A DNA stretch of 64,000 bases from positions 62,001 through 126,000 of the forward strand of contig JAMLJA010000012.1 of the NCBI GenBank assembly GCA_023953905.1, in the 5' to 3' direction. Source of the stretch: Rhizobiaceae bacterium (GTDB lineage: Bacteria > Pseudomonadota > Alphaproteobacteria > Rhizobiales > Rhizobiaceae). Below are positions 1-8,653 of the stretch, piece by piece. The translations under genes and the position numbers were made by a program. Every line of letters begins with the position of its first letter. Within the stretch, counting starts at the first letter, position 1. The notes beneath the pieces are model-generated. The model was given only the letters and a program-made list of their open reading frames with translations, made no database searches and was not told where the DNA came from.

Positions 1-1
1 T

Positions 2-1297
2 GCCTTCGCGGTACCCCTTCATGCCATTGGAGAATGGATGACGCGCGCGCTGCATCATGGTGTTCGTGTGGAAGGACCGAGGCGGGAGTTCGGCGAGCCC
101 GTGCTGCGGCTGAAGGATCCTGACGGCATTATCGTCAAGCTCGTCGGGTCAGAATTGCCGGCAACTGCGCCATGGGGCGACCAGAGAATCGCGATCCGCC
201 GGCTGCGAGCCGCAACGATCCTGACAGAGACGCAGGACGAGACGGCGGCATTCGTCGCGCGTTTCGGCTATCGCAAAGGCCCCATCGAGGGCTCAATTCA
301 CCGAATGCTCTCCGATACCGATGCGATCGACGTTCGCAACGCGTCCGGCTTCGTGCCCGCCATCCCCGGAACTGGAACCGCGGACCACGTGGCGTTTCGC
401 GCACAGGACGCGGCAGCGGTGTTGAAAATGGAAGGTGACCTTTCCCGTCTGAACTCTTCACCGACGACCTTCCAAGACAGAAAATACTTCAGTTCCCTCT
501 ACGTGCGCGAACCCGGCGGAACATTGTTCGAATTCGCCACGGATGGTCCGGGCTTTGCGGTGGACGAATCGCTTGAACATCTGGGCGAGACGCTTCTGGT
601 TCCCCCGCACGACAAGGATCGGGCGCAAGATCTGAAAGTCATGATGCCGCAGTTTGCCATGCCCGGCGAGGAACGACGCCAGAAGCGGGACTTGCCTTTC
701 GTCCATCGCTTCTTCGACCCCAAGGAACCCGATGGAAGCACCATCATCCTCCTGCATGGAACAGGTGGCAGCGAAGCAGACTTGATGCCTTTCGCGCATC
801 GCGTCGCGCCACACGCATCACTTTTGGGGGTGCGGGGGCGCGCGAATGAGGAAGGCGTATCGCGCTGGTTTCGACGATTCGCCGCTGATCGGTTCGATCA
901 GTCCGACATTCACGCAGAGGCCGAAGCATTTGTAGCTTTCGTGGACGGTGCTGTCAGCGGCTATTCACTGGACCGCGCGCGAATAACTCTTCTGGGACTG
1001 TCAAACGGCGCCAACTTTGCCGCCGCATTGCTGGCTCTTCACCCGAACCTTGTCCAGCGCGCGATTCTGCTGCGTGCAATGCCCGTTCTGGAAACGCTGC
1101 CGGATGTCGATCTGACAAGCACGGATGTCTTGCTCATGAGTGGCGATCGCGACCTTCTCGCAACGAATACCGAACGGCTGGACGTTTGGCTGCGGGAGGC
1201 AGGCGCAAACGTTGTTCATCAGCATATCGACGCGGGCCATGAACTGACGGCACAGGATCAGGGTATTGCGCGTGACTGGCTGTCACAATGGGCTTGA
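2..1297 (+). CDS. VOC-family ring-cleaving dioxygenase fused to an alpha/beta hydrolase (5' end outside window)
   Basis: The reading frame is open from the first full codon, so the true start lies upstream and the first ATG at 38 is internal. The N-terminal half resembles extradiol, hydroquinone-type dioxygenases of the glyoxalase (VOC) fold: a DHVAF stretch supplies a likely metal-binding histidine and PGGTLFEFATD a likely glutamate. The C-terminal half, from about base 715, is an alpha/beta hydrolase of the carboxylesterase/phospholipase type, with an HGTGG oxyanion loop, a GLSNG nucleophile elbow (Ser codon at 1001), an acid in SGDRD and a histidine in AGHEL. In other bacteria the dioxygenase (MhqO-like) and the esterase (MhqD-like) are often separate neighbouring genes in quinone or aromatic detoxification; here they are one polypeptide. 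Substrate unknown. Fusion call is firm, biological role inferred. Confidence 0.85.
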   Translation, partial: AFAVPLHAIGEWMTRALHHGVRVEGPRREFGEPVLRLKDPDGIIVKLVGSELPATAPWGDQRIAIRRLRAATILTETQDETAAFVARFGYRKGPIEGSIHRMLSDTDAIDVRNASGFVPAIPGTGTADHVAFRAQDAAAVLKMEGDLSRLNSSPTTFQDRKYFSSLYVREPGGTLFEFATDGPGFAVDESLEHLGETLLVPPHDKDRAQDLKVMMPQFAMPGEERRQKRDLPFVHRFFDPKEPDGSTIILLHGTGGSEADLMPFAHRVAPHASLLGVRGRANEEGVSRWFRRFAADRFDQSDIHAEAEAFVAFVDGAVSGYSLDRARITLLGLSNGANFAAALLALHPNLVQRAILLRAMPVLETLPDVDLTSTDVLLMSGDRDLLATNTERLDVWLREAGANVVHQHIDAGHELTAQDQGIARDWLSQWA

Positions 1298-1361
1298 AGA
1301 TAGACCGGTCATCAAACCGAAAGCCCACAAGCAACCGAGCCGCCGCCTCGGTATATCGCGG

Positions 1362-2510
1362 TCAGCCCATCCAGTTCTTCAGCCTGCGTAGAGCCTCTCG
1401 CATCTCGTCTTCGCTCCCGGCATAGGAAAACCGCATGTACCGGTGGCCCTGCAACGGATCGAAGTCACGACCAGGCGTTGCGGCAACGTGCGCCTCGTCA
1501 AGCATGCGCGATGCAAAGTCCATGCTGTCATTGGTTAGCTTGGAGACGTCACAGAACGCATAAAACGCACCATCCATCGGCGCGGCCAACGAGAACCCGA
1601 GAGATGGCAAGCCTGTCATCAGTAATTCACGATTGCGCGCATAACGCGCCTTCACCGATTCGAGCTCGGCGGTGGCACCAAACGCTTCGACCGCACCAAT
1701 CTGGGAAAGCTCGGGGGCGGAAATGTACAGGCTCTGCTGAATCCGCTCGATTGGCCGCACCAGCTTTTCAGGCACAACCATCCATCCAATCCGCCAACCC
1801 GTCATGCAGTAGTATTTCGAGAACGAATTGATCACCGTCACGTCGCCGTCAAAGGCCAGAGCCGTTACATCCGGCGAGGTATAGGAAAGCCGGTGATAGA
1901 TCTCATCGGAAATAACCGCGACGCCGAGTTCGTCAGCCGTACGCAGCAAGCGCTCGAGTTCGTCAGGCGGCACCACTGCGCCTGTCGGATTGGCCGGGCT
2001 GGCAAACAAGAGCCCCTTTACCGGTCCCTCGTTCCAGGCCGTACGGAGATGGTCTGCGTCGAGAAAGGCGGCCCCCTGTAACTCGATCTCGACGACCTCG
2101 ATGCCAAGCGCCGCCATGATGTTGCGATAGGCGGGATAGCCCGGCGCGGCAATTGCCACGCGGTCGCCCGAATCGAACATGGCGAGAAACGCCAGATTGA
2201 ACGCAGCAGAAGAGCCCGTCGTCACGACGACCCGCGACGGAGAAACATCCAGATCGTAGTGCTCACCATAGTGCTTGGCGATGGCGCTGCGCAGCGCAGT
2301 CGTTCCCAGGGCATCTGTGTAACCGATCCGCCCGTTCACGAGCGCGCCGCTGGCGGCTTCACGAACGGCGACCGGCGCGGGATCCGATGGCTGCCCGACC
2401 GCCATGGACACGACATCCAGTCCCTTTGCCCTCAGCCGGTTCGCCTTGGCGAGCACGTCCATCGCATGGAACGGCTCAACCTCACCGCGTTTCGATAGCG
2501 CAACAGTCAT
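1362..2510 (-). CDS. PLP-dependent class I/II aminotransferase
   Basis: A 382-residue fold-type I aminotransferase of the aspartate aminotransferase family, which moves an amino group from an amino acid to a 2-oxo acid in the cytoplasm. The PLP-binding Schiff-base lysine is about residue 232 in SFSKYYCMTGWRIG; SPANPTGAVV and SDEIYH are the usual cofactor-contact motifs, and RFSYAG near the C-terminus holds the carboxylate-binding arginine. I chose the ATG at 2510 (MTVALSKRG) because the 15 residues of the longer frame are Arg-rich and atypical. The gene diverges from the M48 protease gene. The exact substrate pair cannot be read from the sequence. Confidence 0.9.
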   Translation of the reverse strand: MTVALSKRGEVEPFHAMDVLAKANRLRAKGLDVVSMAVGQPSDPAPVAVREAASGALVNGRIGYTDALGTTALRSAIAKHYGEHYDLDVSPSRVVVTTGSSAAFNLAFLAMFDSGDRVAIAAPGYPAYRNIMAALGIEVVEIELQGAAFLDADHLRTAWNEGPVKGLLFASPANPTGAVVPPDELERLLRTADELGVAVISDEIYHRLSYTSPDVTALAFDGDVTVINSFSKYYCMTGWRIGWMVVPEKLVRPIERIQQSLYISAPELSQIGAVEAFGATAELESVKARYARNRELLMTGLPSLGFSLAAPMDGAFYAFCDVSKLTNDSMDFASRMLDEAHVAATPGRDFDPLQGHRYMRFSYAGSEDEMREALRRLKNWMG

Positions 2511-2647
2511 GCAAGGATTTCCCGATCGGCGGCCCCGTAAGGCAAGACGCCGCACAAATGCCCGATTGGTATGGGGATCACAAGTTCATGAGTCCAATGC
2601 GAATCCCTTTTCTCAATGCGCAGCCTCGTCTAGGACTGCAGTCAGTC

Positions 2648-4048
2648 ATGCTCAAAAGAACTACACTTGGCAGATTGCTGCCCCGGCGCTTCGCGGTCAG
2701 TGCATTGACTGCGATAAGTGTCGTTTTGTCCGCGCTTCAGCCCTCCCATTCGCAGCAAAAAGGTGTGCCCGTCGTTCGGGATGCCGAAATCGAAGCGCTT
2801 GTGCGCGAATATGCAAGGCCGATTCTGAAAGCCGCCGGACTGTCGAACTCCGGCATTGAGATCGTTCTCGTCAACGACCAGAGTTTTAACGCTTTCGTCG
2901 CGGGCCGGCGGATTTTCATCAATACCGGCACGCTTTTGCAGGCCGAAACGCCGAACGAAGTGATCGGGGTGCTGGCCCACGAGGCTGGACATATTGCCGG
3001 CGGGCACCAGCAGCGTCTGCGTGATCAGATGGCGAGAGCCCAGACAATGGCCATCGTGGCCAGTCTGCTTGGTATTGGCGCAACCGTCGCTGGCGCCGCA
3101 TCGAACACACGCGGTCTTGCGCAGGCGGGCACCGGTCTGGCGCTGGGCGGCACCGAGGCGGCGCGGCGGGGACTGCTCGCCTACCAGAGAACCGAAGAGA
3201 CGACAGCCGATCGCTCGGCGCTTGTCTATCTGGAGCGCACGGGCCAGTCACCGGCCGGCATGCTCACCACATTCAAACGGTTCCAGAGCGCATTGGCTCT
3301 TACGGGTTCAAGGATAGATCCCTATCGCATAAGTCATCCAACCCCGCGTGACCGAATTGCCAATCTTGAAGTGCTCGCGCGCAAGAGCCCCTATTTCGAC
3401 AAAACCGATTCCCCTGCGTTGCAGCAGCGTCACGACATGATGCGCGCAAAGATCGCCGTCTACACTCAAGGCCAGTCTGCAGCGCAGCGACTGTTCAAAC
3501 AGGAGCGCAGTTCCGTCGCAGCGAAGTATGGCGACGCTCAGGCATCGTTCTTGTTTGGAAATCCGAAGGCCGCTTTGGGCAAGGTCGATGCACTGCTCAA
3601 GGATCAACCCAAAAATCCCTATTTCCACGAACTGCGTGGCGATGCGCTGATGAAGGCCAATCGCCCGGCTGAAGCAGCCAAGGCTTATGCAACGGCAGTT
3701 CGCCTCGATCCCTCGAAGTCGGGCATCCTTCTGATGAGTCAGGGACAGGCCCTGCTTGCGATGGGCACGAAGGAATCAGCCGCTCAGGCCGCTGCGCAAC
3801 TGCGAAAGGGATTGGATATCGACCCTGAAAACGCTGTCGCGTATCGGTATCTCGCGCAGGCGTACGGACAATTGGGCGAGATCGCTCAAGCCGAACTGGC
3901 AACGGCGGATGGATACTACTATAGCGGCGAGTATCAGCAGGCGAAAATCATGGCGGCTCGGGCGCAGCAGAAATTCAAGCGAGGTTCGCCCGGCTGGGTG
4001 CGCGCGCAGGACATCATCAACTTCAAGACGGGCAAGAAGCGGAAATAG
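2648..4048 (+). CDS. Periplasmic M48-family zinc metalloprotease with TPR repeats (BepA-like)
   Basis: A 466-residue secreted zinc protease. The N-terminus has a basic start, a hydrophobic core and a SHSQ cleavage region, fitting a Sec signal peptide. The zinc site is HEAGH at about residues 111-115, and the downstream glutamate in EETTADRSA should be the third ligand. The C-terminal third holds tetratricopeptide-like helices (DALMKANRPAEAAKAYATAV and following). This is the layout of BepA/YfgC, which degrades or matures outer-membrane proteins at the BAM complex. The start is taken at 2648 so that the signal peptide begins the protein; an in-frame ATG at 2588 is possible, while the longer frame back to 2387 runs into the divergent aminotransferase gene. 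A DsbA-like gene follows in 45 bases, suggesting a shared envelope-quality transcript. Confidence 0.88.
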   Translation: MLKRTTLGRLLPRRFAVSALTAISVVLSALQPSHSQQKGVPVVRDAEIEALVREYARPILKAAGLSNSGIEIVLVNDQSFNAFVAGRRIFINTGTLLQAETPNEVIGVLAHEAGHIAGGHQQRLRDQMARAQTMAIVASLLGIGATVAGAASNTRGLAQAGTGLALGGTEAARRGLLAYQRTEETTADRSALVYLERTGQSPAGMLTTFKRFQSALALTGSRIDPYRISHPTPRDRIANLEVLARKSPYFDKTDSPALQQRHDMMRAKIAVYTQGQSAAQRLFKQERSSVAAKYGDAQASFLFGNPKAALGKVDALLKDQPKNPYFHELRGDALMKANRPAEAAKAYATAVRLDPSKSGILLMSQGQALLAMGTKESAAQAAAQLRKGLDIDPENAVAYRYLAQAYGQLGEIAQAELATADGYYYSGEYQQAKIMAARAQQKFKRGSPGWVRAQDIINFKTGKKRK

Positions 4049-4093
4049 GGCTGACCATACAGCGCCGCATTCTCTTCATGGGATACATCCAAG

Positions 4094-4879
4094 ATGACAA
4101 AATCCAAACTTCTCGGGACTTCTGGCCTGGCACTCGCATTCGCACTTGTTGCGTTCGGCTACACGGCAGGTTCGGTCGAGCCGGCCCGCGCTCAGGAGCT
4201 CGACAAGGCCGCCGTGGAAAAGATTGTCCGCGACTATCTCCTCGCCAATCCCGAAATCCTGGAGGAAATGCAGACCGCGCTGGATGCCAAGCAGCATGAA
4301 GCGCAGCGCACCGCGCAGATCGAGACGATCCAGGAAAACAAGGATGAGATCTTCAATGCCAGCTATGACGGCATCGTCGGCAATCCCGACGGGAAGATCA
4401 CGATCGTTGAATTCTACGACTACAATTGTGGCTTCTGCAAACGCGCGCTGGAAGACATGCAGGCCTTGACTCAGGAGAACCCGGATCTGCGCTTCGTGCT
4501 GAAGGAATTCCCGATCCTGGGGCCGGATTCCCAGAAAGCACATGTTGTGGCCAGCGCCTTCCAGCGGCTGATGCCGGAGAAGTTTCCCGAGTTCCACGAC
4601 CAGTTGCTGGGCGGACAGGGTCGTGCTGGCGAAGCATCCGCGATGAAGATCGCCCTCGCCCTCGGGGCAGACGAGACGAAGCTTCGCGAGGAAATGAAGA
4701 ACGAGGCGATACTCGAGAACTTTGCCAAGACCTATGATCTCGCAAACAAGCTGTCGATTACGGGCACACCGTCATATGTGATTGGCAACGATGTGGTGTT
4801 CGGCGCGCTTGGCAAGGATGTGCTCAACGAAAAGATCGCAGCCGCCCGCGCCAGTTGCGGCGAGTCGTCGACCTGCTGA
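4094..4879 (+). CDS. DsbA-family periplasmic thiol-disulfide oxidoreductase
   Basis: A 261-residue thioredoxin-fold protein with an N-terminal signal peptide (hydrophobic LALAFALVAFGY, cleavage near PARAQE). A helical stretch (residues 40-90) precedes the fold and resembles the N-terminal extension of ScsC/Com1-type DsbA proteins, which in some relatives drives oligomerisation. The active site is CGFC at residues 112-115 and the cis-proline loop is TGTPSYV. It should oxidise or isomerise disulfides in the periplasm. It follows the M48 protease by 45 bases. A second CXXXXXC pair at the extreme C-terminus (SCGESSTC) is unusual and may form a structural disulfide. Confidence 0.92.
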   Translation: MTKSKLLGTSGLALAFALVAFGYTAGSVEPARAQELDKAAVEKIVRDYLLANPEILEEMQTALDAKQHEAQRTAQIETIQENKDEIFNASYDGIVGNPDGKITIVEFYDYNCGFCKRALEDMQALTQENPDLRFVLKEFPILGPDSQKAHVVASAFQRLMPEKFPEFHDQLLGGQGRAGEASAMKIALALGADETKLREEMKNEAILENFAKTYDLANKLSITGTPSYVIGNDVVFGALGKDVLNEKIAAARASCGESSTC

Positions 4880-4997
4880 TCTTAAACGCCAACCAGCGTA
4901 GACGTCGCTCTCCAACGAACAACAACGTCGTTATGGCGCAAGCGCCTATCATTGCCTCCCTATAGCTTTCAGAAGAAGCTTCGGGAGGCTTGCAAGC

Positions 4998-5612
4998 ATG
5001 AAGGACACGCAAACAGGAACAGAAGGCGCCATCGGCGGGCCTTCGGATCCGACACTTGGCGAATGGCGGAAAGCCGAACGCGAGCGCCTGATTGCCGCGC
5101 GACTTGCAGTATCCGCCGAGACCCGTGCCGGGATGTCTCGCGCAATCGCCGCGTCCCTTGGCTCGATCATAGGCCCTCTCGAGGGGCGCACGATCAGCGT
5201 CTATTGGCCCTTCAGGGGGGAGCCTGATCTCAGGCCCTGGTGGTCCGAAGTTGTCGAACAGGGCGCAAGCATCGCGCTTCCGGTTGTCATCAAGAAGGCA
5301 GCGCCGCTCGAGTTTCGCGCATATCGGCCGGGCGAACCCCTGGAAAAAGGCGTCTGGAATATACCCGTTCCAGCGTTGGGCGCATCGGTTCTACCGGATG
5401 TCACCATCGCGCCATTGGTCGGCTTTGACGCGGATTGCTTTCGTCTGGGGTACGGCGGAGGCTTCTTTGATCGTACGCTTGCTGCAATGGCTCAAAAACC
5501 ACTGACTATCGGCGTCGGATACGACTTCCAGAGAATGGCCTCAATCCGCCCTCAGCCCTACGACGTTCCCATGGACGTGATCGTGACCGAATGCTCGGTC
5601 TTAAAGCCGTGA
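4998..5612 (+). CDS. 5-formyltetrahydrofolate cyclo-ligase
   Basis: A 204-residue enzyme of the 5-FTHF cyclo-ligase family, which uses ATP to convert 5-formyl-THF to 5,10-methenyl-THF and so relieves inhibition of folate enzymes such as GlyA. The diagnostic C-terminal motif RLGYGGGFFDR is intact, and an Arg-rich N-terminal helix (RLIAARLAV) matches the phosphate-binding end. GGGAGG lies about 10 bases upstream of the ATG. In many proteobacteria this gene follows the 6S RNA gene; the 118-base gap upstream is short for 6S RNA and I could not fold it as one. Confidence 0.92.
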   Translation: MKDTQTGTEGAIGGPSDPTLGEWRKAERERLIAARLAVSAETRAGMSRAIAASLGSIIGPLEGRTISVYWPFRGEPDLRPWWSEVVEQGASIALPVVIKKAAPLEFRAYRPGEPLEKGVWNIPVPALGASVLPDVTIAPLVGFDADCFRLGYGGGFFDRTLAAMAQKPLTIGVGYDFQRMASIRPQPYDVPMDVIVTECSVLKP

Positions 5613-5626
5613 CTGCCTGACGCCGC

Positions 5627-6100
5627 TCACGCCATCGCGGGCTTGAGCCCCACCGCGGTTCGGTCGATCACCTCGCGCAGGGCAAAGCTCGAATTGATCT
5701 TCGTGACATGCGGCATGGCAGACAGCCATTGCTTGTGGATGCGCTCATAGTCCTCGAGATCTTTCGCCGCGATCCGAAGGATGTAGTCATACTCGCCTGA
5801 CATGAGATGGCAGGACAGCACGTTGGGGCAGCGCTTCACCGCAGCCTCGAAATCCGAGAGTGTTTTCTCAAACTGACCCGAAAGCGAAATGTGCACAATG
5901 GCGGTCATCTTGTGATCCAGCGCCGCGTTGGAAAGCTGAGCGTGATAGCCAAGAATGATGCCCGCCTTCTCCAGATTGTCGAGACGTCGCGAACAGGCTG
6001 ATTGCGAAAGTCCAACGCGCTCGGCAAGAGCCGCGTTGGAAATACGTCCGTCATTCTGAAGGGCCTCCAAAATGGCGATATCAATCTTGTCTAGAGACAT
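5627..6100 (-). CDS. Lrp/AsnC-family transcriptional regulator
   Basis: A 157-residue regulator with an N-terminal winged helix-turn-helix (DKIDIAILEALQNDGRISNAALAERVGLSQSACSRRL spans it) and a C-terminal RAM/AsnC ligand-binding domain (residues about 65-150). The ATG at 6100 (MSLDKID) is the family-typical start; the longer frame adds 42 atypical residues that run into the control region. It diverges from alanine dehydrogenase, the arrangement seen for AldR-type Lrp regulators that switch ald on with alanine. Its 3' end meets the convergent cyclo-ligase gene with a 14-base gap. Confidence 0.92.
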   Translation of the reverse strand: MSLDKIDIAILEALQNDGRISNAALAERVGLSQSACSRRLDNLEKAGIILGYHAQLSNAALDHKMTAIVHISLSGQFEKTLSDFEAAVKRCPNVLSCHLMSGEYDYILRIAAKDLEDYERIHKQWLSAMPHVTKINSSFALREVIDRTAVGLKPAMA

Positions 6101-6261
6101 TTTTCGCGATTCCTTCGGCGTTCTCCTCCCCACCTGCAAGAAATAGCTGCACAACGCCCGAGCGGCAAGCAACTTCGCAAACACATTCAACGGCGCTTGT
6201 GGTGTAATTGTGAGATTGAGGAACAAAAGGCCAGAAATAGGCCATCCAGGAGATCAACGAG
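6101..6261. promoter_or_regulatory. Divergent control region between the Lrp-type regulator and ald
   Basis: These 161 bases separate the regulator and alanine dehydrogenase and must hold both promoters. The half nearest ald (about 6180-6250) is clearly A/T-richer than the flanks, with AATTGTGAGATTG near 6208, as expected of an Lrp target. I could not define an operator with certainty. GGAGATCAACG before 6262 is the ald ribosome-binding site. Confidence 0.5.
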
Positions 6262-7377
6262 ATGCGTGTCGGGTGCCCAAGGGAAATCAAGAATCATGAA
6301 TACCGCGTGGGGCTGACGCCCGGTTCGGTACGCGAATACGTAGCCCATGGTCATGAGGTGCTGGTGGAGACCGGTGCCGGATCAGGCATCGGCGCTGACG
6401 ACAACGCATATCGCTCCGCGGGAGCGAAGGTCGCAAAGACGGCGCAGGAAGTCTTCACGAAATCCGACATGATCGTGAAGGTCAAGGAGCCACAGCCAAG
6501 TGAATGGGTGCAGCTTCGCGACAACCAGATTCTCTACACCTACCTCCACCTTGCACCGGATCCCGAGCAGACCAAGGGCCTTCTGGCATCCGGTGTCACG
6601 GCTGTCGCCTACGAAACCGTGACGGACGAGCGTGGCGGCCTGCCGCTGCTGGCCCCGATGTCCGAGGTCGCCGGCCGCCTGTCGATCCAGGCGGGCGCAA
6701 CCGCGCTGCAGAAGGCCAATGGCGGCCGTGGTGTGCTGCTTGGCGGCGTGCCGGGTGTGCTTCCCGGCAAGGTCGCCGTTATCGGCGGCGGTGTCGTGGG
6801 GCTCCATGCGGCCAAAATGGCTGCAGGGCTGGGAGCTGAGGTCACGATCATTGACCGCTCCATACCCCGTCTTCGCCAGCTCGACGACATCTTCAACGGC
6901 CGCGTCCGCACGCGCTACTCCACGGTGGAGGCACTAGAAGAAGAGTGCTTTGCGGCTGACGTGATTGTTGGCGCCGTTTTGATCCCCGGTGCGGCGGCTC
7001 CCAAACTGGTCACGCGCGAGATGCTCTCCGGCATGAAGAAGGGCGCTGTGATGGTCGACGTGGCCATTGACCAGGGTGGGTGTTTCGAAACCTCGCACGC
7101 GACCACGCATGCCGACCCCACCTATGAGGTCGATGGCGTGATCCACTACTGCGTTGCGAACATGCCGGGCGCCGTTCCAGTGACCTCTGCCCATGCTCTT
7201 AACAACGCGACGCTTCATTATGGCCTGCAACTGGCCGACAGGGGCATCAACGCAATCATGGATGATCACCATTTGCGCAACGGTCTCAACGTGCACAAGG
7301 GCAAGATCACCAATCGCGCGGTTGCCGAGGCGCTTGGCTATGAAATGTCGGAGCCGAAAGCTGCATTGGCTGCCTGA
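6262..7377 (+). CDS. ald: Alanine dehydrogenase
   Basis: A 371-residue NAD-dependent enzyme interconverting L-alanine with pyruvate and ammonia. The N-terminal MRVGCPREIKNHEYRVGLTP, the substrate-binding lysine in KVKEPQPSEW and the histidine in YTYLHLAP match the family. The Rossmann fold has VIGGGVVGLHAAKMA near residue 172, and the HYCVANMPGAVP motif is present. Length is standard. It faces the Lrp-type regulator across a short control region, so alanine-responsive activation is likely. A strong hairpin terminator follows about 80 bases after the stop. Confidence 0.96.
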   Translation: MRVGCPREIKNHEYRVGLTPGSVREYVAHGHEVLVETGAGSGIGADDNAYRSAGAKVAKTAQEVFTKSDMIVKVKEPQPSEWVQLRDNQILYTYLHLAPDPEQTKGLLASGVTAVAYETVTDERGGLPLLAPMSEVAGRLSIQAGATALQKANGGRGVLLGGVPGVLPGKVAVIGGGVVGLHAAKMAAGLGAEVTIIDRSIPRLRQLDDIFNGRVRTRYSTVEALEEECFAADVIVGAVLIPGAAAPKLVTREMLSGMKKGAVMVDVAIDQGGCFETSHATTHADPTYEVDGVIHYCVANMPGAVPVTSAHALNNATLHYGLQLADRGINAIMDDHHLRNGLNVHKGKITNRAVAEALGYEMSEPKAALAA

Positions 7378-7454
7378 TCTAACTGTGTTTCCGTTGCAGG
7401 TCCTCTTGGCTCGCTCAAAGGCGAACTGACCCCAGCAGCAGCTATAAACGAAAA

Positions 7455-7475
7455 AAGCGGGGCGTTGCCCCGCTT
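7455..7475 (+). terminator. Intrinsic terminator after ald
   Basis: A perfect 9-bp stem AAGCGGGGC/GCCCCGCTT closes a 3-base loop and is followed by a pyrimidine-rich CTTCGTTTTCG tail. Confidence 0.85.
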
Positions 7476-7710
7476 CTTCGTTTTCGTAACATATCGCCGC
7501 CAGTTCATCCGTGGTCGACGACATATTCGACTGCCAATTTGTAGGCCGTCATTGGTTAACGAAAAGTTAACGATGCCGCCAACAGGCGCCATCCGGCGTT
7601 CATCGCACCACTGATCTCGTGATTTGGTCACGCTACGGACTGCATTCCCAGAGCGGTTCACCCGCACCAATCTCCCCGTTTCCCCTGTCGAATATTGCCT
7701 AGAATTCCAA

Positions 7711-7760
7711 TCAAATTTGAATCAAATTCTCCTAAATATTTATTCAAATATCGTTCAAAT
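7711..7760 (+). promoter_or_regulatory. Four phased TCAAAT repeats in the AT-rich region upstream of the BTLCP gene
   Basis: TCAAAT occurs at 7711, 7722, 7744 and 7755. The start-to-start distances are 11, 22 and 11 bases, so all lie on one face of the helix; a degenerate copy (CTAAAT) sits at 7732, near the missing slot. The flanks are also A/T-rich down to about 7810. Such a pattern fits a curved promoter or an array for a regulator that binds A/T-rich DNA, such as Ros/MucR or H-NS-like proteins. Which one is inference. Confidence 0.5.
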
Positions 7761-7876
7761 ATAGGTTTTATTTTACTCAAGTCACCATATTTTTTTACTT
7801 AAACACTACTTCGCGCTTTTGCCTGAAGTAAATCGCCATATGCCATTGTACCGTCAAACGGGGAGACGGACAGAAC

Positions 7877-8482
7877 ATGGCACTGAGGAAGGGGGCACTC
7901 TGGGTGGCGGCGTTTGTCGCCCAGATGGGAGCATTCGGAACGGCAGCGACGGCCAGTGACAGTTTCATGGAGACGACTGGCCGCTCCACGCAGCCTGTCG
8001 GACACTATTATTTTTGCCAGTCGCTACCTTCGGAATGCGATCAGCGAACGCCGCGCGCAAGGCCGATCACGCTGACCAGATCGCTTTGGTCGAAGATCGT
8101 GGCGGTCAATAACCAAGTAAACGCGCGTGTGCAGCCTCTCACGGACATGGAGATCTGGGGAAAGGAAGAGGTCTGGTCCTTTCCTGACCGGGTCGGCGAC
8201 TGCGAAGACTATGTGCTCGAAAAGCGCCGTATTCTAATGAGGGCGGGTATCCCCGCCGGCAATCTGCTGATCACTGTGGTGAAGCAGCCCAATGGGGATG
8301 GCCACGCGGTGTTGACGGTCAATACGGATCGCGGCGACTTCGTGCTCGACAATCTCGACGGTCGTGTCCTCATATGGACCGAGACGCCTTACACCTATCT
8401 CAAGCGCCAATCGACGAAGTACTCGGGAACATGGGTTTCCATCAGCGATGGCCGCGCCGTCGCCGTGGGCTCGGTTCGCTAG
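7877..8482 (+). CDS. Transglutaminase-like cysteine peptidase (BTLCP family)
   Basis: A 201-residue exported protein: the first 27 residues form a signal peptide ending near ATASD. The catalytic triad of the bacterial transglutaminase-like cysteine proteinase family is visible: Cys109 in GDCEDYV, His143 in GDGHAV and Asp158 in VLDNL. The relative LapG cleaves a surface adhesin in the periplasm under c-di-GMP control, but short rhizobial members like this one are mostly uncharacterised. No LapD or adhesin gene is adjacent; a diguanylate cyclase lies 2.4 kb away, which is only suggestive. The upstream region is unusually A/T-rich and repeat-bearing, and a terminator follows. Confidence 0.88.
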   Translation: MALRKGALWVAAFVAQMGAFGTAATASDSFMETTGRSTQPVGHYYFCQSLPSECDQRTPRARPITLTRSLWSKIVAVNNQVNARVQPLTDMEIWGKEEVWSFPDRVGDCEDYVLEKRRILMRAGIPAGNLLITVVKQPNGDGHAVLTVNTDRGDFVLDNLDGRVLIWTETPYTYLKRQSTKYSGTWVSISDGRAVAVGSVR

Positions 8483-8540
8483 GCGGTATCGAAAACCCGG
8501 TCGAGTCCCCACCCTCCCCGTCCCCATCGACCGGGCTCAA

Positions 8541-8570
8541 GGAGCCGGCCCCTGTCCCCGGGCCGGCTCC
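8541..8570 (+). terminator. Intrinsic terminator after the BTLCP gene
   Basis: An 11-bp perfect stem GGAGCCGGCCC/GGGCCGGCTCC with an 8-base loop is followed by ACTCTTTTTG. The T-run is only on the plus-strand side, so it serves the peptidase gene and not the convergent ade. Confidence 0.88.
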
Positions 8571-8653
8571 ACTCTTTTTGGGGCAATCATTCTTGGATCA
8601 CGTGCCGATGCCGGTACTTCAATGCGCAGGCAACCAGGATGCTTCTGCGATCC

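Larger units (their letters stand above)
7378..7876. other. Intergenic region: ald terminator, empty middle, AT-rich promoter region
   Basis: About 500 bases without a convincing gene. It begins with the ald terminator (7455-7475), continues with about 200 bases in which I see nothing clear, and ends in an exceptionally A/T-rich stretch at about 7690-7810. That stretch carries regularly spaced TCAAAT repeats (listed separately) upstream of the BTLCP gene. Frames crossing it have no family resemblance. Confidence 0.6.

Noticed and set aside
2387..2647. N-terminal extension of the M48 protease
   Set aside because: It would hide the signal peptide inside the protein and overlaps the divergent aminotransferase gene.
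4880..4997. Possible 6S RNA gene upstream of the 5-formyl-THF cyclo-ligase
   Set aside because: Only 118 bases, shorter than usual 6S RNA, and I could not draw the long bulged hairpin. Synteny alone is not enough.
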